Shown here piece after piece: positions 1-8,506 of a stretch of 64,000 nucleotides of DNA. The stretch lies in NCBI RefSeq assembly GCF_013300725.1, contig NZ_JAAIMM010000015.1, positions 27,979 to 91,978 on the forward strand, in the 5' to 3' direction. Numbering within the stretch: position 1 is the first letter of the stretch; the number at the start of each line of letters is the position of its first letter. Under the pieces are notes generated by a model. That model saw nothing but the letters and a program-made list of their open reading frames with translations. It was not told the DNA's origin and made no database searches. A program made the position numbers and the translations under genes. Source of the stretch: Allocoprococcus comes. GTDB taxonomy: Bacteria > Bacillota > Clostridia > Lachnospirales > Lachnospiraceae.

Positions 1-1159
1 TGCATCCCATCTGCTTTAGGATTTCAACCTGTCTTGCGATTGCACGGGCATTTGCCTTTGCACCAAGTGCTCCCTGATCATGATGCATACATACACCTTT
101 CAGCTTTGTATTCTGTCCGTTCAACGAAAATCCTGTATTGTTATCAAAATCAAAATACCGGAAACCATATTCCGTATCGTAAACATCTACTGTATTTTCT
201 CCAAGCTTTACTTCTGTTCTTACGGTATAAAGTTTCGGACTGTCCACACTCCAGAGCGCCGGACTTTGTGCCGCAAGTGTTGTTTCAATTTCATCACTTT
301 CTCCGGATGCAACTGTTTTGGCTTCGGTTGTCACTGTTCCGATCGCTTCACTTTCATTGCCGCCTTTCGGAAATACTGTATGCGTCAAGGTTACTGTCTG
401 TTCATTTTCAGAATCATTCACAACCTGTGTGCGAACATCCATATTGACAGTTCCATCCTGTTCTGCTTTCAGGTTCTCAGTCGTAATCTGCGTCCCCCCA
501 AGATCCACATGAACCTTTTCTGTTATGGTTAGATTTACGCTTCTGTAAATACCACTTCCGGAATACCATCTGCTTGAAGGCGTTTTGTTCTCCACCTTTA
601 CTGCAATTGTATTTTCCTCACCGTATTTCACATAGTCTGTTATGTCAAATGAAAATGATGTATATCCATATGGATGTGTCCCAAGCTTTTCTCCATTTAC
701 CCATACAGATGCGTTCATATAAACGCCGCCAAAATCAATACGGATTTCTTTGCCTTCTGCTGCTTTATCTATGGTAAAGCTTTTGCGGTACCATCCTGTT
801 CCCCCTGGAAGATATCCACTTTCTGCTTCCATAGATTTTGAATAATCCTGTTCAATGCTGTAGTCATGCGGCAATGAAACCTGACGCCATTTCGAGTCGT
901 CAAAATTTGCTGTCTGTGCATTTTCCACATCTCCCAGATTGAATTTCCAGTTACTGTCAAAATTGGCTGTTCTCTGATCCGCTACTTTTCCGTAATTGTT
1001 TACATAAACCGCTTCCGGATCTGAGCTCATCTGTGTCTGTGAATTGGATCTTACTTTCACCTCTTCACCCGCCGCCACAGGCAGCGTCATTCCCTGTATC
1101 GTGAGCATTGCCGCAAGGCAGGCAGCTCCGGCACGGATATACCTTTTTCTTGTTTTCAT
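1..1159 (-). CDS. Secreted glycoside hydrolase family 2 protein (beta-galactosidase-like), 3' end beyond the window
   Basis: The first 386 codons are visible; the gene runs off the left edge, so the catalytic TIM barrel is largely missing. The ATG follows an AGGAAA-type ribosome-binding site (GGAGGAAAAG). Residues 1-30 form a signal peptide (basic start, hydrophobic stretch, then VAAGEE), so the enzyme is exported. Next comes a GH2 sugar-binding jelly-roll domain, with the motifs SLPHDYS, TGWYRKSF and VWVNGEKLG, then an Ig-like GH2 domain, and finally the start of the barrel (GVCMHHDQGALG), where GH2 enzymes carry an active-site histidine. GH2 enzymes remove terminal beta-galactosyl, glucuronyl or mannosyl residues. 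The adjacent galactose/glucose-type ABC importer supports a beta-galactosidase, but specificity cannot be read from this half. The gene is separated from the importer operon by a terminator. Confidence 0.9.
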   Translation of the reverse strand, partial: MKTRKRYIRAGAACLAAMLTIQGMTLPVAAGEEVKVRSNSQTQMSSDPEAVYVNNYGKVADQRTANFDSNWKFNLGDVENAQTANFDDSKWRQVSLPHDYSIEQDYSKSMEAESGYLPGGTGWYRKSFTIDKAAEGKEIRIDFGGVYMNASVWVNGEKLGTHPYGYTSFSFDITDYVKYGEENTIAVKVENKTPSSRWYSGSGIYRSVNLTITEKVHVDLGGTQITTENLKAEQDGTVNMDVRTQVVNDSENEQTVTLTHTVFPKGGNESEAIGTVTTEAKTVASGESDEIETTLAAQSPALWSVDSPKLYTVRTEVKLGENTVDVYDTEYGFRYFDFDNNTGFSLNGQNTKLKGVCMHHDQGALGAKANARAIARQVEILKQMGC

Positions 1160-1196
1160 CTTTTCCTCCAATGTTTTTATTCCTCTTTATAGACAC

Positions 1197-1233
1197 AAAA
1201 AGACAGGGGGCATTTTTACTCTCCTGTCTTTTT
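1197..1233 (-). terminator. Intrinsic terminator after the mgl-type operon
   Basis: AAAAAGACAGG pairs with CCTGTCTTTTT around a 14-base loop. It lies between the last gene of the importer operon and the glycosidase gene and has T runs on both strands. Confidence 0.8.
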
Positions 1234-1261
1234 GATTTTGAGGTCACATCCTTGTTATGAG

Positions 1262-1531
1262 CTATTCCTCATTACGATCTTTATCTGTACTCTGATTCTT
1301 TTTCATATTTTTGTAGACATTTATAGTTCCAAACCCGATCAACCCAACGCCTACGATCAGAAACAGAATCGTCGCCACAATCATAATCAGCTGCTCATTG
1401 CCATGACTTGTGGAAATCGCCCTGAACATCTGGTATGCCAGTGTCAGCAGATAAAACCCAGCCATTGCATAAATCGCCAGTCTTGCATTTTTCTTCCATC
1501 CGTCATTCTCCGGCATCTTATTCTCGTCCAT
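1262..1531 (-). CDS. Small membrane protein, 89 aa, last gene of the sugar-importer operon
   Basis: I do not recognise a named family. The protein has two hydrophobic segments (about residues 20-38, AIYAMAGFYLLTLAYQMF, and 48-68, MIVATILFLIVGVGLIGFG) joined by a short polar loop, and a charged tail ending KKNQSTDKDRNEE. It starts 22 bases after the stop of the permease gene and is followed directly by the operon terminator, so it is co-transcribed with mglBAC. A role in assembly or modulation of the importer is possible but is only inferred from position. The ribosome-binding site is weak (GGCTGGGA). Confidence 0.7.
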   Translation of the reverse strand: MDENKMPENDGWKKNARLAIYAMAGFYLLTLAYQMFRAISTSHGNEQLIMIVATILFLIVGVGLIGFGTINVYKNMKKNQSTDKDRNEE

Positions 1532-1553
1532 AACATTTCCCAGCCTTTTCTTT

Positions 1554-2624
1554 TTATTTTCTTACCAGATATTTTCTCATATCAATTGCACATGCGATCA
1601 GAATAATCAGACCTTTGATCACATACTGCATATTCTGGCTTACTGCCAGGAACTGCAGTGCAACGAAGATGATTCTCAGAATGAACACCCCTAAAACAAC
1701 GCCGCTGATCTTACCGGTACCACCTACAAAAGATACACCACCGATTACACAGGCAGCAATCGCATCACACTCGTAGTTCAGACCTGTATTTGCCTGGTTG
1801 GAACCGATACGTGCAGATTCAATGAATCCAGTGATACCATACATACATCCTGCAAGTGTATGTACCAGAATGGTTGTTCTCATAACATTTACACCAGATA
1901 CATTGGCAGCTTCCGGGTTGGAGCCAACTGCGAACATATTCTTTCCAAATGTTGTCTTATTCCACATGAACCACATGAATACAACTACGACGCAGGCGTA
2001 CCATACATAGTTCGGGATCGGAACGCCACGGATCTTTAAGAAACTTCCTGTTACAAAATCCTTGAAGGATTTGTCCAGTCCGGAAAGTGGCTGTCCGTTG
2101 TTACCGTTCAGCATAATGTACATCAGAAGAATTCCGTATACGATCAGCTGTGTTGCCAGTGTTACAATGAATGGATGTAAGTGGAATTTCGCTACGAAGA
2201 ATCCATTTACCCATCCAACAATACCTCCGACTACGATTACGATCAGAATAACCAGTGGTATCGGAAGAACCGGAAGATCCGGGAAAATTTTGGTTGCATA
2301 AGTTACTGACTGCAAAAGAGATGCAGAAATACATGCTGTAAGACCTACAACACGTCCGGCTGAAAGGTCTGTACCGGTAAGTACGATCGTTCCTGCAATA
2401 CCACATGCGATCGGAATGTTCGCTGCAGACAGCGAGATAATGTTAACAATAGATGCCACGCTCAGGAATCTGCTGTTCTGTGTGTAAGTGTAAATAACTG
2501 CGATAATGATCAGAAGATAAATCGCATTATTGATAAGTCCTTCTTTCCACGCTTTTGCTTTATCTGCGGAATCCAGTGCTTTGTATTCTGCATAGCGTGA
2601 TTTTATATTTGCAAATGCTTTCAT
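1554..2624 (-). CDS. mglC: Sugar ABC transporter permease, MglC/RbsC type
   Basis: Membrane permease of a carbohydrate-uptake ABC transporter of the CUT2 class, which takes up monosaccharides such as galactose, glucose or ribose. The 356-residue product has about ten hydrophobic segments and the CUT2 signatures GTIVLTGTDLSAGRVVGLTA and AIAACVIGGVSFVGGTGKISG (the second contacts the ATPase). The start MKAFANIKSR is chosen because GAAGGAGGC lies 7 bases upstream; an upstream ATG (2663) would overlap the ATPase gene and lacks such a site. It follows the ATPase gene by 31 bases. The exact sugar cannot be deduced from the permease. Confidence 0.93.
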   Translation of the reverse strand: MKAFANIKSRYAEYKALDSADKAKAWKEGLINNAIYLLIIIAVIYTYTQNSRFLSVASIVNIISLSAANIPIACGIAGTIVLTGTDLSAGRVVGLTACISASLLQSVTYATKIFPDLPVLPIPLVILIVIVVGGIVGWVNGFFVAKFHLHPFIVTLATQLIVYGILLMYIMLNGNNGQPLSGLDKSFKDFVTGSFLKIRGVPIPNYVWYACVVVVFMWFMWNKTTFGKNMFAVGSNPEAANVSGVNVMRTTILVHTLAGCMYGITGFIESARIGSNQANTGLNYECDAIAACVIGGVSFVGGTGKISGVVLGVFILRIIFVALQFLAVSQNMQYVIKGLIILIACAIDMRKYLVRK

Positions 2625-2655
2625 CTGGGAAGCCTCCTTCTTTTTTGTTTGAAAA

Positions 2656-4152
2656 TTACACATACTTTGCTGCGTAAGTCATGATCAGTTCCTGTGTTGC
2701 CTCTTCTGCGTCAATCTCTCCGGCAAGTCTTCCACCGGACATAACCATGATACGGTCACAGATTCCGAGAAGCTCCGGCATTTCTGAAGAAACTACAATA
2801 ACTACTTTGCCGCGGTTCGCAAGATCGATGATGAGCTGATAGATCTCATACTTTGCACCGACATCGATTCCTCTTGTCGGCTCATCCAGAAGCAGTACTT
2901 CCGGATCGGTAAGAAGCCATCTTCCAAGGATAACCTTCTGCTGGTTTCCACCGGAAAGTGCACGGATCTTTGTCTCCTGCGACGGTGTCTTTGTCCGCAG
3001 CGCATCAATATATTTCTGCGTATCTTCTTTCATGGATTTTTCACTCAGATAAAATCCTTTTTTGTGTCTCTTTAAGCTGGAGATAACGGTATTTTCACGA
3101 ATGTTCAGGATGCCGAAGATACCGGTTGCTCTTCTCTCTTCTGTCAGAAGTGCAAATCCGTTCTTGATCGAATCCTGTGCATTCTTATTGCTGACTTGTT
3201 TTCCGTCAAGTTTTATCGTTCCTGATTTCCTGGTTGCAATTCCAAAAATTGTCTCCAGAGTTTCTGTACGTCCACTTCCGTCAAGTCCGGCAATTCCAAG
3301 AATTTCTCCTTTTCTTGCTTTGAAAGAAACATCATTCAGGATCGAATACATTCCGGAAAGGTGTTCCACTTCAAGCGCTACGTCGCCCGGTTTATTTGTC
3401 TTTGGCGGGAACTGATTGGTAAGCTCACGTCCAACCATCAGGCGGATGATATCGTCCATCTCCAGATCATCTGCTTTCTCGGTTGCTACCCAGGTTCCGT
3501 CACGCATGATCGTAATTTCATCTGAAATCCGTTTGATCTCTGCCATTTTATGTGAAATGTAAATGATTCCGCATCCTCTCTTTTTCAGCATCTCAATGAT
3601 ATCAAACAGATGCTCTACTTCCTGCTCTGTAAGGGAAGAAGTCGGCTCATCAAATACGATGACTTTTGCATTCACAGATACTGCTTTTGCAATCTCTACC
3701 ATCTGTCTCTGTGATACCGGCATCGTACTCATGATCCTTTTCGGATCTACATCAATTTTCAATTCTTCAAATACTTTTTTTGTGTCATCATAGATTTTTT
3801 TCTCATTTACCATGACGCCGCCCACTTTCGGGTAACGTCCGAGCCAGAGATTATCCATGACGTTTCTTTTGAGCGCCTGGTTCAGTTCCTGGTGAACCAT
3901 TGCAACTCCATTTTCAAGAGCTTCTTTCGAATTCTTGAAATTAATCTCTTTTCCCTCCAGCTCAATCTTGCCACTGTCTTTGTCATAAATTCCGAAAAGG
4001 CATTTCATCAGTGTTGACTTTCCGGCTCCATTCTCACCCATCAGTGCATGGACAGTGCCTGCTTTAACTGTCAGGGACACATGATCTAATGCTTTTACGC
4101 CCGGAAATTCTTTACAGATATCCGTCATCTGCAGTAAAACATCCTGTTTCAT
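2656..4152 (-). CDS. mglA: Sugar ABC transporter ATP-binding protein, MglA type (two ATPase domains)
   Basis: Cytoplasmic ATPase that powers the CUT2 importer. The 498-residue chain has two tandem ABC domains. Domain 1 carries Walker [10 protein letters not shown], a Q-loop in MVHQELNQ and Walker [12 protein letters not shown]. Domain 2 has the non-canonical P-loop [10 protein letters not shown] and signature [15 protein letters not shown], followed by [11 protein letters not shown]. That asymmetry is normal for MglA/RbsA. The start MKQDVLL is preceded by AGGAGGACAGCT; the earlier in-frame ATG lacks a ribosome-binding site. It sits between the binding-protein and permease genes in the order B-A-C. 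Confidence 0.95.
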   Translation of the reverse strand: MKQDVLLQMTDICKEFPGVKALDHVSLTVKAGTVHALMGENGAGKSTLMKCLFGIYDKDSGKIELEGKEINFKNSKEALENGVAMVHQELNQALKRNVMDNLWLGRYPKVGGVMVNEKKIYDDTKKVFEELKIDVDPKRIMSTMPVSQRQMVEIAKAVSVNAKVIVFDEPTSSLTEQEVEHLFDIIEMLKKRGCGIIYISHKMAEIKRISDEITIMRDGTWVATEKADDLEMDDIIRLMVGRELTNQFPPKTNKPGDVALEVEHLSGMYSILNDVSFKARKGEILGIAGLDGSGRTETLETIFGIATRKSGTIKLDGKQVSNKNAQDSIKNGFALLTEERRATGIFGILNIRENTVISSLKRHKKGFYLSEKSMKEDTQKYIDALRTKTPSQETKIRALSGGNQQKVILGRWLLTDPEVLLLDEPTRGIDVGAKYEIYQLIIDLANRGKVVIVVSSEMPELLGICDRIMVMSGGRLAGEIDAEEATQELIMTYAAKYV

Positions 4153-4241
4153 AGCTGTCCTCCTGTCTCTCATCTTCTAATCTCGCATACCTGTCGAACC
4201 TGCCACTATGCAGTTCTATCCGGCTGCGTCACAACTTTAGA

Positions 4242-4276
4242 AAAGGTGGCTGGCCAACCACCTGGCCGCCACCTTT
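4242..4276 (-). promoter_or_regulatory. Intercistronic stem-loop between mglB and mglA
   Basis: AAAGGTGGC plus GGCCA (one bulged T) pairs with TGGCC plus GCCACCTTT around a six-base loop. In the transcript the hairpin follows mglB by about 14 bases and is followed by only a short T stretch (TTTTCT). It probably protects the mglB mRNA end or partly stops transcription, so that more binding protein than ATPase is made. Confidence 0.7.
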
Positions 4277-4289
4277 ATTTTTTACATTT

Positions 4290-5423
4290 TTATTTTCCTG
4301 AGTATTCCTGGTAAGGAATGAAGATCTTGTTGCTTACTTTATCAGAAATATTGTAAGAATCTGTTCCATCCATCAGATCTTTTCCATCTGCTGCATTCTT
4401 AGCAAGGTCTGCGATACAAGCTGCCATACCATCTGCATCCTGTTTAACAGTTGCTGTCATCTTGCCATCTCCGATCAGCTGTTTTGCTGCATCTGTAGCA
4501 TCAACACCAAATACCGGAATCATCTTTCCGTCTTTGCCCGTTCCAAGGTTGTATCCCTTATCATTCAGAGCAGAGATTGCGCCTTCTGCCATACCGTCGT
4601 TGTTGCAGATAACAAGCTCGATCATGTTATTGCTTCCTTCGTTGTACTGGGAAAGGTTGGTTGTCATATAGTTGTTTGCTGCTGTTGCACTCCAGTTACC
4701 ATCCTGGTCAACCTGGTATTTGTCACTGTTAGAAGCATCAAAGTATTCCAGTGCCGGTTTGCCAGCGTCTGTGATGATCTTGTCTGCATCTTCTACAGCA
4801 AACTGTGTACGGTAAATAGCTTCTGCATTTCCGAGCTGTCCCATGAACATTGCGTAAGAGATCTTTCCATCTCCGTTGAGATCCATTTCATCAAAATGTT
4901 CTACTACATAGTTACCGATCATTTCGCCCTGCATATGTCCTGCTTCCGGAGCGTCTGTTCCTACGAATGCACACTTGTCATAGCTTCCAAGTACATCGCC
5001 TTCTGTTTTGTCATCTTCGACTGCACGGTTAAAGAAGATAACCGGGATTCCTGCTGCTTCTGCTTTTTCAACGATCTGTGAAGAAGCATCTACAGAACCG
5101 GATGTAACGATGTTAACGATCAGTGCTGTAGCACCTGTCTGGATTGCTGTATCAATCTGTTCGTTCTGTGTTGTCTGGTTACTGTTTCCATCATAGTCCT
5201 GATATTCAACGCCCATCTCGTCAAGTTTTGCATCGAGTGCTGTACGGACAGATGCAATGTAAGTATCAGAATAGGTATAATAGAATACTGCGATATTGGC
5301 ATCTGAAGATTTCTTATCGCTGCTTCCACCATCGCTGTCACTCTTGCCGGATCCTCCGCATCCTGCAAGCATTCCCAGTGCCATCACACCTGCGAGCATC
5401 GCTGCTACAATTCTTCTTTTCAT
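4290..5423 (-). CDS. mglB: Galactose/glucose-type sugar-binding lipoprotein
   Basis: Extracellular substrate-binding lipoprotein of the importer, 377 residues. The N-terminus has a lipoprotein signal with lipobox LAGC (Cys about residue 22), so it should be lipid-anchored outside the membrane. The fold is periplasmic-binding-protein type I (Peripla_BP_4). The segment LNGDGKISYAMFMGQLG contains DLNGDGKI, the calcium-binding loop pattern seen in galactose/glucose-binding protein MglB, and PVFGVDATDAAKQ lies near the sugar pocket. This favours galactose or glucose over ribose. First gene of the operon, with GAGGAACG upstream of the ATG. Confidence 0.93.
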   Translation of the reverse strand: MKRRIVAAMLAGVMALGMLAGCGGSGKSDSDGGSSDKKSSDANIAVFYYTYSDTYIASVRTALDAKLDEMGVEYQDYDGNSNQTTQNEQIDTAIQTGATALIVNIVTSGSVDASSQIVEKAEAAGIPVIFFNRAVEDDKTEGDVLGSYDKCAFVGTDAPEAGHMQGEMIGNYVVEHFDEMDLNGDGKISYAMFMGQLGNAEAIYRTQFAVEDADKIITDAGKPALEYFDASNSDKYQVDQDGNWSATAANNYMTTNLSQYNEGSNNMIELVICNNDGMAEGAISALNDKGYNLGTGKDGKMIPVFGVDATDAAKQLIGDGKMTATVKQDADGMAACIADLAKNAADGKDLMDGTDSYNISDKVSNKIFIPYQEYSGK

Positions 5424-5463
5424 AATTTCGTTCCTCCTTGTATAACGTTTACTTGATGATATG

Positions 5464-5469
5464 AGTATA
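5464..5469 (-). promoter_or_regulatory. Candidate extended -10 promoter for the mglBAC operon
   Basis: On the minus strand TGTTATACT (TGn plus TATACT) lies about 40 bases upstream of the mglB start. There is no good -35 at 17 bases (TGGGTA), which would suit an activator-dependent promoter. The YesN-type regulator encoded at 10204-11799 is a plausible activator (inference). Confidence 0.4.
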
Positions 5470-5534
5470 ACAAGAAGGGGAGATAATACCCATGTAAAAA
5501 ACTACGAGAGGTTTGTGAATTTCAACGTTTGCGC

Positions 5535-5572
5535 AAAAAATACTGCCCCGGAGCTTCGGTGCAGTATTTTTT
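5535..5572. terminator. Terminator after the Rpn-family gene
   Basis: AAAAAATACTGC and GCAGTATTTTTT enclose an inner CCGGAGCTTCGG stem. T tracts on both strands make it usable in both directions; here it would stop the minus-strand transcript of the 5619-6809 gene. Confidence 0.85.
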
Positions 5573-5618
5573 ACTTTGGTATGTCGCGAATTTTTACTTA
5601 ATTCCTTCGATAAATGTT

Positions 5619-6809
5619 TTAAATGCCTAATTCTTCAAAAAGCTGCTGTCTGTAAGCTTCGTCTGCCGATGCTTTTACCAGATCATCCATACGATTTTCT
5701 TTTATCAGTCGCTGATTAAGCTCCGCCATTCTCTGAATTCCGTTATCACCAGCCTCAGCTATCTCTTGTTTTAATTCCTGTTTTTCTTCTGCAAGGCTAC
5801 GCCTTTCATTTTCAAAGTCTTGTTTTTTCTCTGCAAGATTACTTTTCTCTAATTCCAGATTGCTTCTCTCTGTTTCCAGATTGTTCTTCTCTGCTTCCAG
5901 ATTATTCTTCTCGGTTTCCAGGTTGTTCTTCTCTGTTTCCAGATTATTCTTCTCGGTTTCCAGGTTGTTCTTCTCTGTTTCCAGGTTACTCTTCTCTGCT
6001 TCAAAGTTGTTCTTCTCTGCTTCAAACTTCTGCCTTGCTTCTGCAAATTCTTTCTCTACTGCCTGTCTTGCCATTTCATGCGCACTTTCCACAAACATCA
6101 TATGATCTCTTAATGCTTTTTCTCTTGCCTCATACTCCAGACGTTTCCTCTCATCCGCACTCAACTGCTCCAACTCTTTATATGCTTCATCAATATATTT
6201 GTCCTTTTCAGCCATCTTGACAAAATCCTCCCTTCGTTTTCCTCCGAAGAAACGCATCCAATGCGTAAGATCTGTTTCATTCCGAGATTCCGGTGGTAAT
6301 TTCGGCAACTCAAAAATATGCATTTGCAATAAATTTGTGCTAATTTCTCCTGTCTCTTTATCGCATAACCCAATATGGTGATAAAACCGGTCATCATCCT
6401 TGAAAAAACAATAATCCAGTATCCCTATATGGATACATGGCTGAAGTTTGCTGTAGCTGTCACCTTTTTTCATCTGACCTGTAACCATTTTCGATAAATA
6501 AAATACCGTTCTCTGAAACCAGTACAAAGTTGTAACTACCTGCATTTCCAAATCTAGCTGCTCCCCGCTTTTCATACTCACATGCACATCCAGAATCCCA
6601 TATTTTTCATCCGCATATTCTGGTTCTAAAATTGTCGGCAGAAGTTTTGTTTCCTCGATTTTCTCAGGATCGATTCCAAAAACTGCTGCGATAAATCCTT
6701 TCCTGACTTCCGGATTTGCCATCAGTTCTTTGAAACAAAAATCCACCGTTGGATGCATGATAAAATCTTCCTGCTGCGTTTCATTTTCCATTATTTTGTT
6801 TTCTGACAT
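5619..6809 (-). CDS. Rpn/PD-(D/E)XK nuclease-family protein with heptad-repeat tail
   Basis: 396 residues. The N-terminal ~230 residues match the Rpn / PD-(D/E)XK 'transposase-like' nuclease family: MHPTVDFCFKELMANPEVR, then ILDVHVSMKSGEQLDLEMQ with the Asp and Glu-x-Gln of the nuclease core, then YWFQRTVFYLSKM. In E. coli, RpnA-type proteins are Ca-stimulated endonucleases promoting recombination. Residues ~255-325 are nine near-identical heptads of the type NNLETEK, a predicted coiled coil, followed by more charged helix and a short C-terminal domain (MDDLVKASADEAYRQQLFEELGI region). Start MSENK is preferred: AAGGAG lies 9 bases upstream, against 3 for the first ATG. Single-gene unit with its own terminator. 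These genes are often present in many diverged copies per genome. Cellular role here unknown. Confidence 0.85.
   Translation of the reverse strand: MSENKIMENETQQEDFIMHPTVDFCFKELMANPEVRKGFIAAVFGIDPEKIEETKLLPTILEPEYADEKYGILDVHVSMKSGEQLDLEMQVVTTLYWFQRTVFYLSKMVTGQMKKGDSYSKLQPCIHIGILDYCFFKDDDRFYHHIGLCDKETGEISTNLLQMHIFELPKLPPESRNETDLTHWMRFFGGKRREDFVKMAEKDKYIDEAYKELEQLSADERKRLEYEAREKALRDHMMFVESAHEMARQAVEKEFAEARQKFEAEKNNFEAEKSNLETEKNNLETEKNNLETEKNNLETEKNNLEAEKNNLETERSNLELEKSNLAEKKQDFENERRSLAEEKQELKQEIAEAGDNGIQRMAELNQRLIKENRMDDLVKASADEAYRQQLFEELGI
5839..6030. repeat. 21-bp tandem repeat encoding coiled-coil heptads
   Basis: About nine 21-base units of the type TTGTTCTTCTCTGTTTCCAGA (plus strand) encode successive NNLETEK heptads on the minus strand. 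Several units are identical at DNA level, so copy number probably varies between strains. Confidence 0.9.
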
Positions 6810-7231
6810 ACACATTTCTCCTTTTCTTTCGTTTAAAATCAGACATTAAAAGGAGATGTGCCAGTAATCTGTTTATAAAATTATTTTATCATATGGCCAT
6901 AAGATGTAAAGCAAAATCCTTTTATCGTCCTGTTGTTTTATCATCGGATATTTGCCCTGATACGAGCTGCCGAAAATAAGACACGCTTTGGTTAATAGAT
7001 ACTTTTGCTGCTCTACAGAACGTGAGCTGCGTGTATGCAGAATATCACAGACACCCATGAATTACAAGTTTCCCGGAAACATCTCTTTATTTCGATACTT
7101 TTCGGTAATTTAAGAAATTTTTCAAAGTATTTTCTGGTAAAACTCATACTCTCTATTGATTATTGATATTTCTTTCATTGGTGGATTTCTTTATCCGTGA
7201 ACAATCCTATTATCTCTATATAACATAAGAA

Positions 7232-7413
7232 AGAATGTGCCTCAGCACATTCTCGCGCCGAGCGCGTTGCTGAGCGCCAGTGGCGCTCGTTAAGCAACGA
7301 CCGAAGCGGAGCGTAGACCGCTTGCGACATTCTTCATCTTCGTGCGAGTGCGCATCTCCGGCACGCAGTGCCTTTTATTTCATAGGAAATTCTTTTGGAA
7401 TTTCCTATGAAAT
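7232..7413. repeat. Intergenic cluster of palindromes (element A)
   Basis: The stretch 6816-7414 has no convincing gene. Between 7232 and 7413 it holds at least three perfect or near-perfect palindromes: AGAATGTGC/GCACATTCT (7232-7253); CGTTGCT/AGCAACG around GAGCGCC/GGCGCTC (7265-7299); and a 16-bp stem ATTTCATAGGAAATTC (7377-7413) with a 5-base loop. None is followed by a T tract in the right place, so they are not ordinary terminators. Confidence 0.8.
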
Positions 7414-7414
7414 G

Positions 7415-7452
7415 AAAAAGCTGCAGCCCAAATATTTTTCAGACTACAGCTT
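7415..7452 (-). terminator. Terminator of the sugar-sensing operon
   Basis: On the minus strand AAGCTGTAG pairs with CTGCAGCTT and runs into TTTTTC, about 35 bases after the last gene of the operon. Confidence 0.75.
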
Positions 7453-7486
7453 CTATACTTCCTAACAGCTACGAACATTCTGCCCG

Positions 7487-8506
7487 TTACTTTTCTTCAA
7501 ATGAAAATAACGCCTTCTGGCTCTTATCATCATACATATTTTCTCTTGTCACCAGAATACTGCTGGTTGCCGTCTCCTTCTTTTCCGGCTTCTGTCCATT
7601 CAGCAGTGTATTGATCTGCTCAATCCCCAGGTATCCCATCGCATATGGGTTCTGGACGATCAGCGCATCTACATTTCCTTTTTCCAGCATTCCAATGGAT
7701 TTTACGTTACTGTCAAACGCAACAACCTGCGTCCGCTCTCCGGCTTCAAGCGCTTCTACCGCATCACCGACTCCAAGTGTTGTCCATTCATTAAATGTCA
7801 CGATCACATTGATCTGCGGATTGTCAAGCAACATCCTCTCGGTGCCCTCTCTTGCATCTGTGATCGTAGACTTTACATTGATGGACGCCGTAATATTTGC
7901 CCGGTCATCCTTGAGAACCGTATCCCGGAACCCCTCTTCACGAAGCTGCCCGTTCTCCGTACTCTTATCAAAATTTACGATCCCGATATTCAGATTTTCC
8001 GCCTGATTACCAAGCACTTCTTTCCCTGCCATACATCCGGCTTCATAATTGTCTGTACCAATATAGCATTCCACAGCCTTACTGTTTACTGGGCTGTCCA
8101 CAACCACAATCCTGATTCCTGCCTTTGCCGCGCGGTCGATTGCTTCCGCATTCTTTTCAAAATCAATGGCAGAAAACAGAAGTGCATCTACCTGTTCCCG
8201 GATTGCCCGGTCTATCATTTCATTCTGCGCCTCATAATCTTCCTCACCGTCTCCATCCGGTCCTTCGCACACCAGATCCAGATTATATTCCGCACTTGCC
8301 GCACCGGCTCCCGCATATGCGGACTGCCAGAAAGAAGAATCCATGGATTTTGTCAGAAATACTACTTTTTTCTTCTCGATGACACTATTTGTACTGCCTT
8401 CTCTTCCTTCCCAGAGTCCGTCACCCGTCAGGACAAAAAACAGAATTGCAAGTAGGATTACACCTGCACCAATTGCAATAAATGGTTTTCTTCTACTTTT
8501 TCTCAT
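7487..8506 (-). CDS. Membrane-tethered sugar-binding protein of the two-component locus
   Basis: 339 residues with the periplasmic-binding type I fold (Peripla_BP_4): KKKVVFLTKSMDSSFWQSAY, VDALLFSAIDFEKN, VVVDSPVNSKAVECYIGTDN, VVAFDSNVKSIGML. Unlike MglB it has no lipobox cysteine. Residues 10-27 (FIAIGAGVILLAILFFVL) look like an uncleaved membrane anchor. The gene overlaps the histidine-kinase gene by 14 bases and is translated with it. Such binding proteins next to YesM/YesN-type systems act as extracellular sugar sensors that signal to the kinase, not as transport proteins. The likely ligand is the sugar imported by mglBAC, by analogy and proximity only. Confidence 0.85.
   Translation of the reverse strand: MRKSRRKPFIAIGAGVILLAILFFVLTGDGLWEGREGSTNSVIEKKKVVFLTKSMDSSFWQSAYAGAGAASAEYNLDLVCEGPDGDGEEDYEAQNEMIDRAIREQVDALLFSAIDFEKNAEAIDRAAKAGIRIVVVDSPVNSKAVECYIGTDNYEAGCMAGKEVLGNQAENLNIGIVNFDKSTENGQLREEGFRDTVLKDDRANITASINVKSTITDAREGTERMLLDNPQINVIVTFNEWTTLGVGDAVEALEAGERTQVVAFDSNVKSIGMLEKGNVDALIVQNPYAMGYLGIEQINTLLNGQKPEKKETATSSILVTRENMYDDKSQKALFSFEEK

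Noticed and set aside
1044..1247. Small frames within the start of the GH2 gene
   Set aside because: Shadows of a gene with signal peptide and GH2 motifs; no independent support.
6873..7058. 61-codon minus-strand frame upstream of the Rpn gene
   Set aside because: No ribosome-binding site, no recognisable domain, AT-rich spacer; too weak to call.
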